Of a DNA stretch of 64,000 nucleotides, positions 48,150 through 60,089 are shown piece by piece. The first letter of the stretch is position 1. Every line of letters starts with the position of its first letter. Where the stretch lies: assembly GCA_030159075.1 (NCBI GenBank), contig BROG01000149.1:154001-218000 (forward strand), read 5' to 3'. The position numbers were made by a program, and so were the translations under genes. Source of the DNA: Atrina japonica (Eukaryota > Mollusca > Bivalvia > Pterioida > Pinnidae). The notes beneath the pieces were generated by a model. The model did no database searches. It was not told the DNA's origin and saw only the letters and a program-made list of their open reading frames with translations.

Positions 48150-49865
48150 ATCTCCAATCTGAACCAAGGGGGAATTTAGAGGTTCTAAGACTGGTCAGCT
48201 AGAAAATGACATGCACGTGAGTTGGCTACCCATAGCCTACTTGAGTCACGGTCTCATGTTATTATTTCCCATGCAGGAGTTTCAAATGCACCATGACATT
48301 ACTATACCCTGATAGTGATGAAACCGAATACCGACAGAGATAATGCAGAGAGAACACTTGCACCTTTAGCCTACAGGCCACGTTCGAAACTGACAGACGG
48401 GCTTTGAAATTATTTTACTTACTTAATCTTTGCTAACACTTATTTATTCTTACTTATTAGGATTAGTTTCATGTAGAGTACACGTAGGTTTGGTCAGATA
48501 GATGCATGGTAGACTTTTGATGACTGTATCAATCAAACATTATTGTATAAACTACATTTTGTCACATTATTGTTTGGTAACTTTGGAGTGACCAATAGAT
48601 ATGTATCTACATGTATTTTAACCAAATCCAAAAACTGGGAAGTGAAAATACACTTCCAGGTATTTATTATACAGAATTGCATACGATAATCATTAGATGA
48701 ATAAACAATTAAATTACTCTGTGATAATCATTAGATAAACTGAAACGTATATCATCACTGTTGATCTTCGGTGAATATCTTTAATTCATCGAAATAACGT
48801 TAACTCCCCCCCCCCCCCAAAAAAAAAAGAAAAAGAAAACCCTTTTTCCAAAAGTATTGTACAAGATTTACTCCATCTCATTGAAATACATGTATTTAGA
48901 TATTATCAGGTTTTTTTTTACCCCAGATTGAAGATTATTTTCTGTTCATTTCACGTAGGCTGTCTATGTTTTTCAGTTTTTATTTTTGGGTCACGTGACT
49001 GATTTTGCTAGAGCCGATCGTAGATTCAATAGTTTGTTTTCGTCTCACCAACGTCACAAACATGTCATAGACATACATGAAGTTAAAACACGTCTTTCAA
49101 ATGTGATATTTTACAATTATGGACTTTTGAGTGAATGAATATGGTGCAATATTGACCGGAAAACCAATATTGACCGAGGCGATAGCCGCGGTCAATATTG
49201 GTTTTCCGGTCAATAAATATTATACCATATTCATCCACTCAAAAGTCCATAACTATTTTATTATATAAATATATAGATACATGTTTATACTGATCCTACA
49301 ATGTAAGTATAACAATCGGAGTAATTCCATTAGTATAAAAGTGAATTTACATATTGTTTTTAGAAATGATATTCACAGGTTTTCCATAGAATATGTAGAA
49401 ATATTTTGAGAGGTAAAATAGCAGCTTATCCAATCAGAAACCGTTTATTTTTAATATATATAATAATTATAGATAGTTAAAAGTCATGACCTGTGACAGG
49501 TTGGCGTTCTCTTTATAGTATTATAAGATGCGATAAGAGGTGAATTAACGTGCGGCGTGACTACTCAAAGCCCTTCACACACGCCAGAATAATGCGAGAA
49601 GGTTAATGTACATATATAATTATATCTCACTAATAAAACACAGTCAAGGATAGGTTGAGTGCCGTCACGTGTCAGGGATACTACACTTCATGTCTCTCTC
49701 GCATGAGTTATGTCTCCCTCATGCGAAAAGCCTTGCAGCTTATTCGACAGTCTTTATTTATTCTGTATTTCGGTATAATACACATTTTATTCCGAGGGGA
49801 ATATGACTTGTCGCGGGTAAACAAATCCTCATGTCTCCCTACAACCAGGGCAATATACACCTCCT
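48150..49865. other. Gene-free region before the divergent pair
   Basis: Contains the palindrome 49117-49252, a C9/A9 homopolymer junction at about 48806-48830, and nothing else recognised. Confidence 0.5.
49117..49252. repeat. 136-bp near-perfect palindrome
   Basis: ttatggacttttgagtgaat ... accaatattgaccgaggcga and the inverse (cggtcaatattggttttccg ... actcaaaagtccataa) form arms of about 60 bp around a short loop (gaggcgatagccgcgg). Confidence 0.8.
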
Positions 49866-50129
49866 CTATATTTCATATTTATATAGCAGACTGTTTCTCT
49901 TTGACAAAATAAGATAACAGATTTTGGCAATTATCCAACACCTATTACTGTCCTGAAATATATGAACTAACTTCTCTTTATCCCTCAATGTATCAAAATT
50001 ACCAAGATACGTTATTGCTTTTTCGATTAAAGTATGTATTTCTTCAGTATATAATGGATAAACATGTTCCACATCTTCAATCACACGTTGCGATACGTTG
50101 ACGTCAATTATCGTGTGGATTTGCGTCAT
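49866..50129 (-). CDS. Possible small hypothetical gene, divergent from the LRR gene
   Basis: An 87-codon open frame beginning MTQIHTIIDVNVSQRVIEDV. It has ordinary amino acid composition with helix-forming acidic and basic residues and no low complexity, unlike most open frames here. It lies head to head with the LRR gene, with 225 bp between start codons, so the gap could be a shared promoter. I do not recognise the protein. The last residues (SLLYKYEI) are low-information, so the true exon may end earlier at an unrecognised donor. It could also be a chance open frame. Confidence 0.35.
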   Translation of the reverse strand: MTQIHTIIDVNVSQRVIEDVEHVYPLYTEEIHTLIEKAITYLGNFDTLRDKEKLVHIFQDSNRCWIIAKICYLILSKRNSLLYKYEI

Positions 50130-50354
50130 GCGTTTTGACCGTTCTCACAATACGTGATAATATAGCTAACCTTTATTTACTGCATCTTCCTTTCTCTATG
50201 CAAATTTAGTTCAGAAGTAATATTGAGTAATTATCGCTCTGCACTTCGATCACCGAATGCGGTATTCAAAATATTTCCCGTGTTTCATAGTGCTTTTCAA
50301 TACTTCTGGTACTAGATCTAGTACGTTAGGATTTTGTTTCTTTTCAGGATAAAC

Positions 50355-51146
50355 ATGTCAGCACTACAGACATTGAAGAGGTGTCTCACGAGACAGTTCT
50401 CGGATACCAGCCAGGAGGACATTGATTTGAATAGATATGGCGTAACATCAAATGAAGAGTTTAAGAATATACTTGAAAAGCACGCGAAGCCCAGCAATGT
50501 TCGTAGCATAAAACTCAATGGTACGGAGGTAACATCTATCCCACAATGCATCGGCAGATTTAAAAACTTAGGGAAGCTGGATCTACATGGTAATCATATA
50601 CAATACTTCCCATGTTCTCTTTCTGAGGTTCAAAAACTGCAAATGCTGGATTTGTCGGACAATGACATCAAAGAATTACCATCAGTTCTGTTTAGTTTGC
50701 AAACTCTGACATACCTGAATTTAAAAAACAATGCCATATATATGATACCAGGTGGCTTACTTAAATTGGAGAAATTATCAGTGATCAACCTACAGGGAAA
50801 TATGAATTTGAGTTCACCTTCCTTAGAAGTATGTTTAATGGGTAAAGACGCCATATTCCAAGAACTGAATAAAAGGGAACAAAGGAAAGATTTATGGGAG
50901 AATTGGCGACCATTCGTATTGCAGACTAATGGGAACTTTGTGAAATCCTTGATGGAAATATGTGTCAGTTGTTTAATTCAAAACAAAGTGGCTTACAAGG
51001 AGTCACAATTGATTCCTTCAGTGATGAAAAGACTGGTCAAAGATTTTGAATCTAAAACGACGCTTCCCGACTTGAAGAAATGCAGTCAATGCTATGGGTA
51101 TTTTTCCAATAATTACAATTTTGTTAATCACAAGTGCAAACGATAA
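50355..51146 (+). CDS. Leucine-rich repeat protein with C-terminal Cys/His motif
   Basis: A single coding exon of 263 aa. The start is the Met followed by SALQTLKRCLTRQF; an in-frame Met seven codons upstream lies before a likely splice acceptor (TTTTCAG ending at 50347), so it was not chosen. Residues 1-15 are basic and lack acid, compatible with a weak mitochondrial presequence (inference). Four clear 23-residue LRRs begin at about 49, 72, 95 and 118 (LxxLxLxxNxIxxLP pattern), with a fifth degenerate one at 141. A helical linker follows. The end is C243-x2-C246 ... H259-x-C261, which looks like a small zinc-binding tail. No family name was recognised. Plain intracellular LRR proteins act as binding scaffolds; no partner can be inferred. 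A possible divergent gene lies about 230 bp upstream. Confidence 0.88.
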   Translation: MSALQTLKRCLTRQFSDTSQEDIDLNRYGVTSNEEFKNILEKHAKPSNVRSIKLNGTEVTSIPQCIGRFKNLGKLDLHGNHIQYFPCSLSEVQKLQMLDLSDNDIKELPSVLFSLQTLTYLNLKNNAIYMIPGGLLKLEKLSVINLQGNMNLSSPSLEVCLMGKDAIFQELNKREQRKDLWENWRPFVLQTNGNFVKSLMEICVSCLIQNKVAYKESQLIPSVMKRLVKDFESKTTLPDLKKCSQCYGYFSNNYNFVNHKCKR

Positions 51147-51193
51147 GAACGCCGGGCATGTTGATTGCAGAACGTTATTTAATTGGGATCAAA

Positions 51194-51282
51194 TTAATTC
51201 ATCTACTGCTAAAAATAATGAACTCTTCTCTAATTCAATGACTAAACCCAGCCGAATGTGTCTTTTGGGGTGAATGGGTTAA
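51194..51282. mobile_element. TTAA element downstream of the LRR gene
   Basis: Begins 48 bp after the LRR stop codon: ttaattcatctactgctaaa ... tgaactcttctctaattcaa ... gggtgaatgggttaa. It may be part of that gene's 3' UTR. Confidence 0.65.
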
Positions 51283-52384
51283 GCTGAGCATCTTAGGTAC
51301 CATTGTCAATTCACTGAATTCCTCGATGTATCTTAGATGGCATTGATGGTACTATTTCCTACTCATATACACTTCTACTAAAAACTACAGATATCTAATA
51401 CTATCTTGCTGGGGAAAATATCATTTTCAGTAACACCCACTGGTTTTGAGAAGGGGTGGATGAGTGGGTGGGGTTGTAGGTTTAATTTGCGTTGCATTCA
51501 TTCGTCCGACCTTTTGCTTTGCCCAGGTTATATCTTCCTCATATACTCGACCAGGCTCCCCTTATTTGCTGCAGGTTTACATCATGCATAGATGGGGTGT
51601 TGCATATAAAAAATTCGTTCCTACCACCCATATTTCCAGAGTTATAGCATACATGTATTTGTTTTGTTTGTCTAAGCAGCGATATATAAAGAGCGAATTA
51701 CCCAAGGAAGAACTATTAGCTTAGGCGGCACTGGGATATATCGCTGGTGAGGCTGAAGCCATATCAAAGTTATTTCTTCAACCCGGTAGATATACATTGT
51801 AAGTTGATGGATTAATTTTGTTGATTGTCACGGATAACGAGGCCAAGATATTTTATTTTGGGTAAATTTATACTCACGGTAATTGCTTGATATCGTCGAG
51901 CATAGTTTCATGGACTTAAAAGTAACTAATCTATAATGCGCCATTTTTCTGCACGGAGTGTTGTAAGAATTTCAGAACAAATTTCACGTAGAAAAGAGTT
52001 ATCTCTCTTTGGTCTGTTAATCTAAAGCCTATTGTGAAGTCATTGTTCGTGTTCTTCGTCAGAAACAATTTGGTGCCTCTAGGGTATTGCAAGAACATGT
52101 TCTCGCCAGATCTCGCCCAATCACCGAGAACACGATGGAGAACAAAACAAAGAAGTCAAACACGTGGAGAACAATAAGTGCAATACTAATATCATTGGTT
52201 CGCCATGCTTGTTCTTCTCACAAGGTGATGTGAAAATTCGACCGTGAACAGTGTTCCGGAATGATGATATTCGCGTTCGAGCGAGCATTCTTAATCAAGA
52301 ACAGTATTCTTAGTCAAAGCATATGCGTTCAGCGCCAAACAGAAACAGATATAAAAAGAGGGCACTGGAAATTGTCAAAACAAT
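51283..52384. other. Gene-free region downstream of the LRR gene
   Basis: Contains a hairpin of the CAGCGATATATAAAG family with a long loop (51676-51748). Open frames at 51406-51724 show no conserved motif. Confidence 0.5.
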
Positions 52385-52664
52385 TTCATAGTATTCCCGG
52401 ACCCGGTCATATCAAAGACTTAAAAAATGTTAGTGTCTGTTCCCTCGCCACGCGCTCGGCATACGACGTGAAAGTCACGTGTCTTCCGGATGAGACTGAA
52501 AACAGAGGTCACGTGTCGCGGAAGGCGTGGCACGTAAAAGAATCCTCACTGCATTGGCGTCAGTCCATAGCACAGGCCAAAATCTGTAGCACTTCACCTA
52601 AAGCTGGTGACATCTCAATATAAGTGAAAATTCTTGACAGGATGTAAAACAACAATCAAACAGC
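52385..52664 (+). mobile_element. SINE family A, head degenerate
   Basis: Body: gtcttccggatgagactgaa, gcgtggcacgtaaaagaatc and gcacaggccaaaatctgtag; tail cttgacaggatgtaaaacaa. The tRNA-like part on the left is poor. A family B SINE follows directly. Confidence 0.65.
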
Positions 52665-52872
52665 AAACTTCTGGTCAGCGCAGGTTCGAGCCCCACTGGA
52701 ACCTAAGCTGATTTTAGTGAGAAAGTTTGCCAGTTTATTTGCGGAAGGCCTGGTTTCTTAGTTCCGGGTACTTTGTAACCGGGTTCTCTCCTCCACATTT
52801 AAAAACTGGCCGCCACCATATAACTGAAAAAATGTTGAGTATGGCGTAAAACACTATCCAAAAATCACATCA
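52665..52872 (+). mobile_element. SINE family B, directly after a family A SINE
   Basis: Head fragment cagcgcaggttcgagcccca, body gaaagtttgccagtttattt and tttaaaaactggccgccacc, tail gttgagtatggcgtaaaaca. Confidence 0.7.
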
Positions 52873-52877
52873 GAATC

Positions 52878-53066
52878 ATGTAAGTATTATAAACATAATA
52901 CCAAAGTTATAATGCTCAAGACGATCGTTTCTGTCAATAAGACTTCATCATTTGAGTTACAATTTTAAATAGTTTTTCTAAAGAGAAAGTGGTATCAGAC
53001 AAGGCCAAATAATATATCTAAACGTATACCAAAATCCGTCTAAGAGTAACCAGTGTAAAAAGATGA
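52878..53066. repeat. 190-bp dispersed repeat, copy 1
   Basis: taagtattataaacataata, agttataatgctcaagacga, agagaaagtggtatcagaca and ccgtctaagagtaac match 60090-60288 in order. Both copies directly follow a SINE. Confidence 0.75.
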
Positions 53067-53470
53067 CTTTTGATTGTTATTAATTGATTTACTAAAATAT
53101 TTATGTACACAATTACTGTCATATGTACCAGTATTAAGCTATATATTTTGTATATATTTTACATTGTATATTTTGTTTATTTAACATGTGATTAATTAAT
53201 CTTATTAAGGGATGATAAGCTTCCTGTATCTAGATGTCAAACAAGGTTTGCGTGATAATGCATAAAATCAAACTCGTATAATGGCAAAACATTCATTTTA
53301 TATGGAATGAATGCTGTATTTTGAAGTGTAAATAACATGAATACATAATAATGTTTACTTCAAGATACTCTTTCATTATCAAATATGTGTTTTTATTTTT
53401 CGGTTCAGAAGGCGTTACAACTTTACAGTTTATGCCATTATCACCATTAAGGGCTCTTAAAGCCACCAAT

Positions 53471-53800
53471 TTTAAAGGGCCATTAGCTGTGTTTACTAAA
53501 AATGTTTCGATTTTTTTTTCTACTTTTACTATTTATACTTGATGCACTACAACAAATAAGAGCTATACAAAGAAAAAAGAAAAAATCTTATACTTTATAT
53601 TCCTATATATTTTGTGTACATAAGGTCAGGCCCAGTGTGGTATGCATATATAAATAGTAAGGTTGAATTAATCAACTGCAAACGAATAACTGCCAAACTG
53701 GGATTTCCAAGCAATTTTCCAAAAATATATTGGAACTTAATCATTTTTATGCTTGTGTATATCTCTTTTCTGTTATTGTATATCACCGTAAGAAGTAAAT
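53471..53800. mobile_element. TTTAAAGGG element, right end missing
   Basis: tttaaagggccattagctgt, then gtcaggcccagtgtggtatg and gtaaggttgaattaatcaac; homology fades before the expected inverted end. Confidence 0.65.
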
Positions 53801-53857
53801 CAAAGTTACGAGTTGATGGTAATCGTTAAGTTTTAATGCGATATAATACACCCAGTT

Positions 53858-54118
53858 TCTTGTTATTTTACGTCCCACTCAAGAATATTTCACTCATATG
53901 GAGACGTAACCAAATGCCGGTGAAGGGCTTCAAATTTTGGCCTATGCTCGACACTTACGGCCATTGAGCAGTGAGGGTTCTTTAACGTGCCGACACCTAC
54001 TGTGTCCACTTTTTACTGTCTCATCCGAAAGACAGGAAACCAACCTGCCGCCAGCGGGACTCGAACTCACGATCTCACGATCCAGAGTCGAGCGCGCTAC
54101 CGACTGAGCCAGGCCGGC
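53858..54118 (-). mobile_element. SINE family A
   Basis: Reversed full-length copy. The tail ttttacgtcccactcaagaa is at the left; the head at the right reads, on the minus strand, gccggcctggctcagtcggt. It closely matches 43708-43975. Confidence 0.8.
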
Positions 54119-55309
54119 TCTAATACACTCAGTATACTGAAAAAATATACATTGTGTACACATGCTTGAAATATATTGCAGGTTAATTTTGATAAAGGGT
54201 ACCACTGTCATGTTGCAGATTTTGAATTTGCTGTCACAATATGACATATTATCAGCCTTTTTATTGAGAAAATGCATGATATTTCCAGAGTTTCCAATTT
54301 AGCAAAAAACTGCGTGAATCACCCACTAATCAATAGAACAATAATGACAATGGAAACATCACAACTTTTTTTCGCATTCTTGACTATTTATACCACACGT
54401 GAGTATACGCCGAATTCCTACAACGATTTTAAGTTACTTTTTTATTTTGGTAAAATTAGGTTTTATGAAAAAGTAACTTAAAGTCGAGGCAGACATTCGG
54501 CCTAACGTGGGTAATGATGACGTAAACTTTATTATGCAACAAACTACATAGATCAGCGATATGATTATAAAACCTTGTGCTTATAAACATCGTTTCATCG
54601 ATATTAAATTTTTATACGACTGAACAGTATTTTACCCTTACACTATACTTCCCATCACAGAATGCGCATGTAAAACATTTTCCCAACTTCAAAGACTGCC
54701 GCGAGTTTTTCATCAGTTAAGATCACGTGAATGACACAACTTCTCTGTCCAACTTCACAGCCAGAGCTTGGCAATACAGTCAGAGAAAGAAACGCAACTC
54801 GACCAGAATCTCATTTGCATATTAATCGTGCGCTAGAAATGTAAACTGTTCGGTCAATTGCTTTTATCGTCAATTCAGTCACAAGTGTACAATGTTAAAA
54901 AATAATTGAAAAGTAACATTCTAAAGCAAATTTATAATATCTTAAAACTCATGAAGGCCGCCGAACTGACTTAGAATATTCTTCTATTTCAACAAGTGTT
55001 CTAGATTTATATTTTTCTGCGAATTGTTACTTTATTTTCGTCAATTTAAAAAGCAGACATTTACAAATATAAGTGTCATTTGGAAATTTCAATCTTGAAA
55101 TTGAGTTTACGTTGCTGAAATGCACTTAAATGTGTAATTTTCCGCCAATATAATGTGTTATTAACCCCATACTACAAAATGTGCGTTGACTTGATCCAAA
55201 TAAACTTACCATAACATTACTCAGTTGATGGAACATCAACTCGTAAAAAGTGAAAATGAAAAAGTACCAGAGGGTGATCGAAACTCAAGTCCATTAGAAT
55301 ACGACAAAT
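54119..55309. other. Gene-free region
   Basis: AT-rich unique-looking sequence between a SINE and the 180-bp tandem duplication; no exon recognised. Confidence 0.5.
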
Positions 55310-55725
55310 TAGATGTGTAAATGGTCTCAACATGAAGAACAATTGCGAATCCCGGGATAGGACCAGGTGTCCAGAAGATCTCAACGTCCCCTGCTGGTAT
55401 GCCGCATTCGTCACAAATGTTCCATGGAAACCTCTCTAGTTCGATGAAAAGGTCAAATTCAGCGAAAAGGTCAAGTTCGATGAAAAGCTCAAGCGTGGTG
55501 ATATACAACGGTCTCAATATTAACAACTATTGCGAATCCCAAATGGGATAGGACCAGGTGTCCGGAGGGAGTCAGTGTCCCCTGCCGGCATGCCACACCA
55601 GTTTGCAAATGTTCCATGGTAATCTTTTAGTTCGACGAAAAGGTCACATTCGGTGAAAAGGTCAAGGTTGGTGAATAGGTCACGTTTGGTGAAAAGCACA
55701 AGCTCCGTGAAAAGATCAAGGAAAG
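55310..55725. repeat. Tandem duplication of ~180 bp with GAAAAGGTCAA arrays
   Basis: attgcgaatcccgggatagg, accaggtgtcc, gtcccctgctggtatgcc and aatgttccatgg are repeated about 182 bp later. Each copy is followed by several 14 to 18-bp units ending gaaaaggtcaa. The open frames across it look like by-products. Confidence 0.7.
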
Positions 55726-55959
55726 AAAAGAAATGTTTTTTTAATAAAACACAACCAATGCCCTTTAAGGGCTATTAAATCCACCACTTTTAAGACCTTT
55801 AATTTTCCACAAAAGTCAGTAAATACTGGACAAAGGAACAACAACTGTAAATAGCATCAAGTATCTGACAGGTCCAGGATTCGTACTTTAAACAATAATA
55901 TTGCGAAATTGACAGTCCAAGTTGGCTTACGAATGCGCAACGGCGCTTGATGCCTATAT

Positions 55960-56135
55960 GGTGGCTGCCAGTTTATATCTGGTGGAGGAGAGAACCCGGT
56001 TACCCAGAAGAGATCACCTGCCAAATAAACTTGCAAACTTTCTCACAAACAATTCTTGCGGAACTCGAACCTGCGCGGACCAGAAGTGATGTTCAAAACG
56101 GGGTGGTCTAACCACTCGGGCACGTAGGCGCCATG
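55960..56135 (-). mobile_element. SINE family B
   Basis: Reversed copy with a well-kept head on the right (ggaactcgaacctgcgcgga ... ggtctaaccactcgggcac) and the gtggctgccagtttatatct body on the left. Confidence 0.7.
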
Positions 56136-56821
56136 AATACAGCAGAGCTTGAAAGAGGTTTCAAAGAGGAGTAGAGTACACGTACTTTCTTGAAATCAAT
56201 TATTTATTATCTGACAGACAAATGCATTAGTCATCTGATATTTACTATCAAAGGAACTGCTGTTACAAAACATAATAAACTTCAGATATTTTTATTTTAA
56301 ACATAAATATTTTTGCAATTTCTTATTAAGGAATATACTTTTACGGTTGAGTTTTTCTACTAGTTTCACCTGTGTAACTTTTGTATTATTAATAATATTT
56401 GCAATCGTATGCGATGCAAATTGAAACACCTAAAAGTGTTTGAAAAACATATAAAATACTTGATTAACATTTTAACAAATGCCATGCTTTTTTAAAAATG
56501 AAAATTAATTTTTAAAAGGTCGTTATTTAATTTCATATGAATTATTTATAGTTAAAACTCATGCCATTATTTTTTTATTTTCTATTTTTATTCCTGATTA
56601 ATATTCAATGGCGGTAGTACATTTAATGTCCAAAACCTATTATAGCATTTATATTACGTAGGAGAGTGAATATACGGGGAAACTCGCTTGATATAAAATA
56701 AATAAATGATAATTGAATAGTCCGGTGGTTTCTTTCTGTATACATTGTAACTGAATGTCTCCTCAAATTAACTGAAGCGTGACAATCAGTATAGACAGTC
56801 CAATAGCTACTTTCAAAAAGG

Positions 56822-57045
56822 GCCTATGTGACCGAGTGTTTAGAGCATCGAGTCTTTCACTCTGGTCAGCACAGTTTCAAGCCCCGCTGTAACCCAAGTT
56901 GATTTTTGTGAGAAAATTTGTCAGTTAACTTGCAGATTGTCGATGGTTTCTCTCCTGGATAACGCGATCTCCTCCACCAATAAAAACTGGCCGCCACTAT
57001 ATAACAGAAAAATTGTTGAGTATGGCGAAAACAATATTCAAATTT
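56822..57045 (+). mobile_element. SINE family B
   Basis: Head ctatgtgaccgagtgtttag, body gagaaaatttgtcagttaac and ccaataaaaactggccgcca, tail ttgagtatggcgaaaacaat. Confidence 0.7.
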
Positions 57046-57693
57046 CAAATAAGAAAGTCGGCATTAAATGTTGCAACCAGATAGTCTATGCAGCTTGGAT
57101 CTTATCAATTATGTTGCTGGATGAAGACCAAGTTTCTTTTAAGTCCTTTTGGAATAAGTACATGTATGGTGAATCATGAACTAAGGCTATAACACTTATC
57201 ATTAATTAACTATAGTAATATTGACCTAATGCCTGATTTTCTGCCCAACCAATATGAAATTCAAAAGACGGCTAATATTGACAAAACTAAGCAAATATCA
57301 AAACAAAACTAAATCAATTCTGAAAAACCAAAATGAAATTCTAGTGAGAGCTGTTTTAAAATCGAACCGTATGTTTTACGCAAAGCATTGGTTTAAATTG
57401 ATTTCATATTGGTCCAGTTAATGTAAAATATGCTCATTAATCGGTGATTTTCATAATTGCCTAGTGATTACGTCTTACGTCTCGGTGTGTCGTATCAACC
57501 TCCTGCAAACGATCAGAACAAACGTAAACACACACACACACACATATATATATATTCATAAGTCTTTGATTGATTTATTGTAATTGTCTTGTCAAACACT
57601 GTTATTATTTACTACTGTACGTTAATGACCTACTAACACCTATAGTTCTATCAAGATCGATTGGTACATGTTTACAAACACAACTAGTCTAAA
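57046..57693. other. Gene-free region
   Basis: Only a short (CA)n(TA)n tract at 57528-57555 stands out. Confidence 0.5.
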
Positions 57694-58053
57694 TTAAAGG
57701 GGCATTAGCTGCTTTTATCTAAAAAAAAAATCATTTTGATTTTTTTCTCCTTTTACTACATGTACATGTACTTGATGTACAATAACAAATAAGAGCTATA
57801 CACAGGCATAAAATATCTTGTGAAAATAAGGTCAGGACCAGTGCGGTATGCATAAACAAATTGTAAGGTCGAGTTAATCAATTGCAAGTGAATAATTGTC
57901 AAACTGGTTTTCTCAAACAATTTTTCCAAAATATATAGAAATTTAAGAATTTTTATGTCTATGTATATCTCTATTTTGTTATTGTAAATCAATCTAAGTA
58001 GTAAAATGGGAAAGAAATTCTTGTGAAACAAGCACAGCTAATGTCCTTTAAAA
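57694..58053. mobile_element. TTTAAAGGG element, complete
   Basis: ttaaaggggcattagctgct at the left and gcacagctaatgtcctttaa at the right enclose the standard body of about 360 bp. Confidence 0.7.
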
Positions 58054-58180
58054 TCAAAACAGGGGGTGACAGGTTAGTATTCGGTACAGACATGTTATAG
58101 GTACAGACATGCATGTAGTCAGGTTTTACCTGAACACCCCTATTTTGGAAAATAGACTGCGTTGTTTTGGTTTTTTTTTG

Positions 58181-58778
58181 ACAGAACTCACACGTGTCAC
58201 TTTATAGTTGTAGACCTATACATGTGAGATATGATGCCGGTTTTTGTTTTGGAACTCATGTAACATCTATTTTCAATTCGAGCTCGACTGGTTGAGTATT
58301 GATGACAATTCTAAAGATAGACTTGAAGATTTGTTTTGGTCTTTTGTTTGTACTGTAACTTTGGTTTTATGTTTAAAGGGACATTAGCTGTGTTTACAAA
58401 AATAGTTATTTTGATTTTCTTTCTACATTTACTACTTGTTCCTGATGTACAATGTTATAAGCAACTAAGAGCTATACACAGAACTCACACGTGTCACTTT
58501 ATAGTTGTAGACCTATACATGTGAGATATGAAGCCGGTTTTTGTTTTGGAACTCATCTAATATCTATTTTCAATTCGAGCTCGACTGGTTGAGTATTGAT
58601 GACAATTCTAAAAATAGTCTTGAAGATTTGTTTTGGTCTTTTGTTTGTACTGTAACTTTGGTTTTATGTTTAAAGGGACATTAGCTGTGTTTACAAAAAT
58701 AGTTATTTTGATTTTTTTTTCTACATTTACTACTTGTTCCTGATGTACAATATTATAAGCAACTAAGAGCTATACACA
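58181..58778. repeat. 297-bp tandem duplication including part of a TTTAAAGGG element
   Basis: The segment starting acagaactcacacgtgtcac at 58181 repeats at 58478 with very few changes through gctatacaca. The first copy therefore ends in a truncated element (58372-58477), while the second runs on into the complete element 58669-59037. Confidence 0.85.
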
Positions 58779-59037
58779 GGTATAAAAAATTATATTCCTA
58801 TATATTTTGTGAAAATAAGGTCAGGTCCAGTGTGGCATTCATATATAAATAGTAAGGTTGAGTTACTTAACTGCAATTTTTAAAGTGTCAAACCTGAATT
58901 TCTGAAGCAATTTTCACAAAATATATAGGAATTTAAGAATTTTTATGCCTATGTATATCTCTTTTTTATTTTATATCAATCTAAGTAGTAAATAAGGAAA
59001 AGAAAATTTAGAAAAAACACAGCTAATGGCCCTTTAC
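58669..59037. mobile_element. TTTAAAGGG element, complete
   Basis: tttaaagggacattagctgt and acacagctaatggcccttta form matching inverted ends. Its left third is duplicated at 58372-58477. Confidence 0.75.
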
Positions 59038-59214
59038 ATGATGTTACACGTGTTGTACAATCAGTATCTCCATACTTGGAGTTAGTAATGATAAAAAATA
59101 CAAATTGTTGTGCTGATCCAATATCTGACATTGGATTCATAATTCATATTATTGTACTAGTATTTGAAATATCTGAAAACGAGGATATCGTTTATACTTA
59201 AGTGTGTCTGTTTA

Positions 59215-59218
<4 letters not shown>

Positions 59219-59283
<65 letters not shown>
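59219..59283. repeat. (GT)n microsatellite
   Basis: About 32 uninterrupted GT units. Confidence 0.95.
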
Positions 59284-59285
<2 letters not shown>

Positions 59286-59590
59286 AATTTGAAGAAAGAA
59301 ACAATTGCTAATTTCGAGCAAACTTTTCGCGGAATAATTAGCAAGGTATCTGTATCGGATGTGTGCACATTGTCATGTAAATGATATCCCTTTCCTCGGT
59401 CATGAATAACTTTGTAATGGCATTAACTTTTGTACGTTTATTACAGTTTGAATGTATTTGTTTATATACATTGTGCATGTAAATGAAAAATGTTAATTTA
59501 ATGTTATTACATATATTGAATTGTATTTTTATCGTTTGCAAAATAAAGTAATTACTTTTAATAATATATATCTTAACACAGAAACTAATT

Positions 59591-59592
<2 letters not shown>

Positions 59593-59649
<57 letters not shown>
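59593..59649. repeat. (CT)n microsatellite
   Basis: About 28 uninterrupted CT units, 310 bp after the GT tract. Confidence 0.95.
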
Positions 59650-59652
<3 letters not shown>

Positions 59653-59887
59653 CCCCTTTTCATCCAACAGGTTATGTATCGTTTCAAAAAAGAGTGGAAA
59701 GTCTGCAAATAAATGTGCGTATTAAACATTTGATTGCAGATTTTATTAAATCTAATTTACTTTTGTTTATTATTATCTAGTCCTATAAACTGAAAATAGG
59801 ATGTTTATTTAAACTAATCTGGATGGAGGTTGAGAACAGTTATCTAAGACCGATTATAATATCGAATTATAAGATTTCCTTGTCATT

Positions 59888-60075
59888 TTGTTTGATTGTT
59901 GTTTTACATCTCCCTAAGATTTTACACTTATATGGAGATGTCACCATCTTTAGGTGAAGTGTTACACATTTTGGCCTGTGCTAAGGACAGACGCCAATAC
60001 CATGAGAGTTCATTTATGTGCCACGCCCTCCGTGACTGGGACGTTCGGTTTCTCATCCAAGAGACCCATGACAAT
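59888..60075 (-). mobile_element. SINE family A, lacking the tRNA-like head
   Basis: Reversed copy with tail gattgttgttttacatctcc and body ttggcctgtgctaaggacag, gtgccacgccctccgtgac and tctcatccaagagacc, then abrupt loss of homology. Confidence 0.65.
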
Positions 60076-60089
60076 CACTATGCCAAATA

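Noticed and set aside
53942..54277. 111-codon minus-strand open frame
   Set aside because: It is read through a SINE; the tRNA-like head and SINE body explain it.
55217..55526. Open frames on the minus strand (65 and 96 codons)
   Set aside because: They run through the 180-bp tandem duplication; the second copy does not preserve the same frame, so coding is unlikely.
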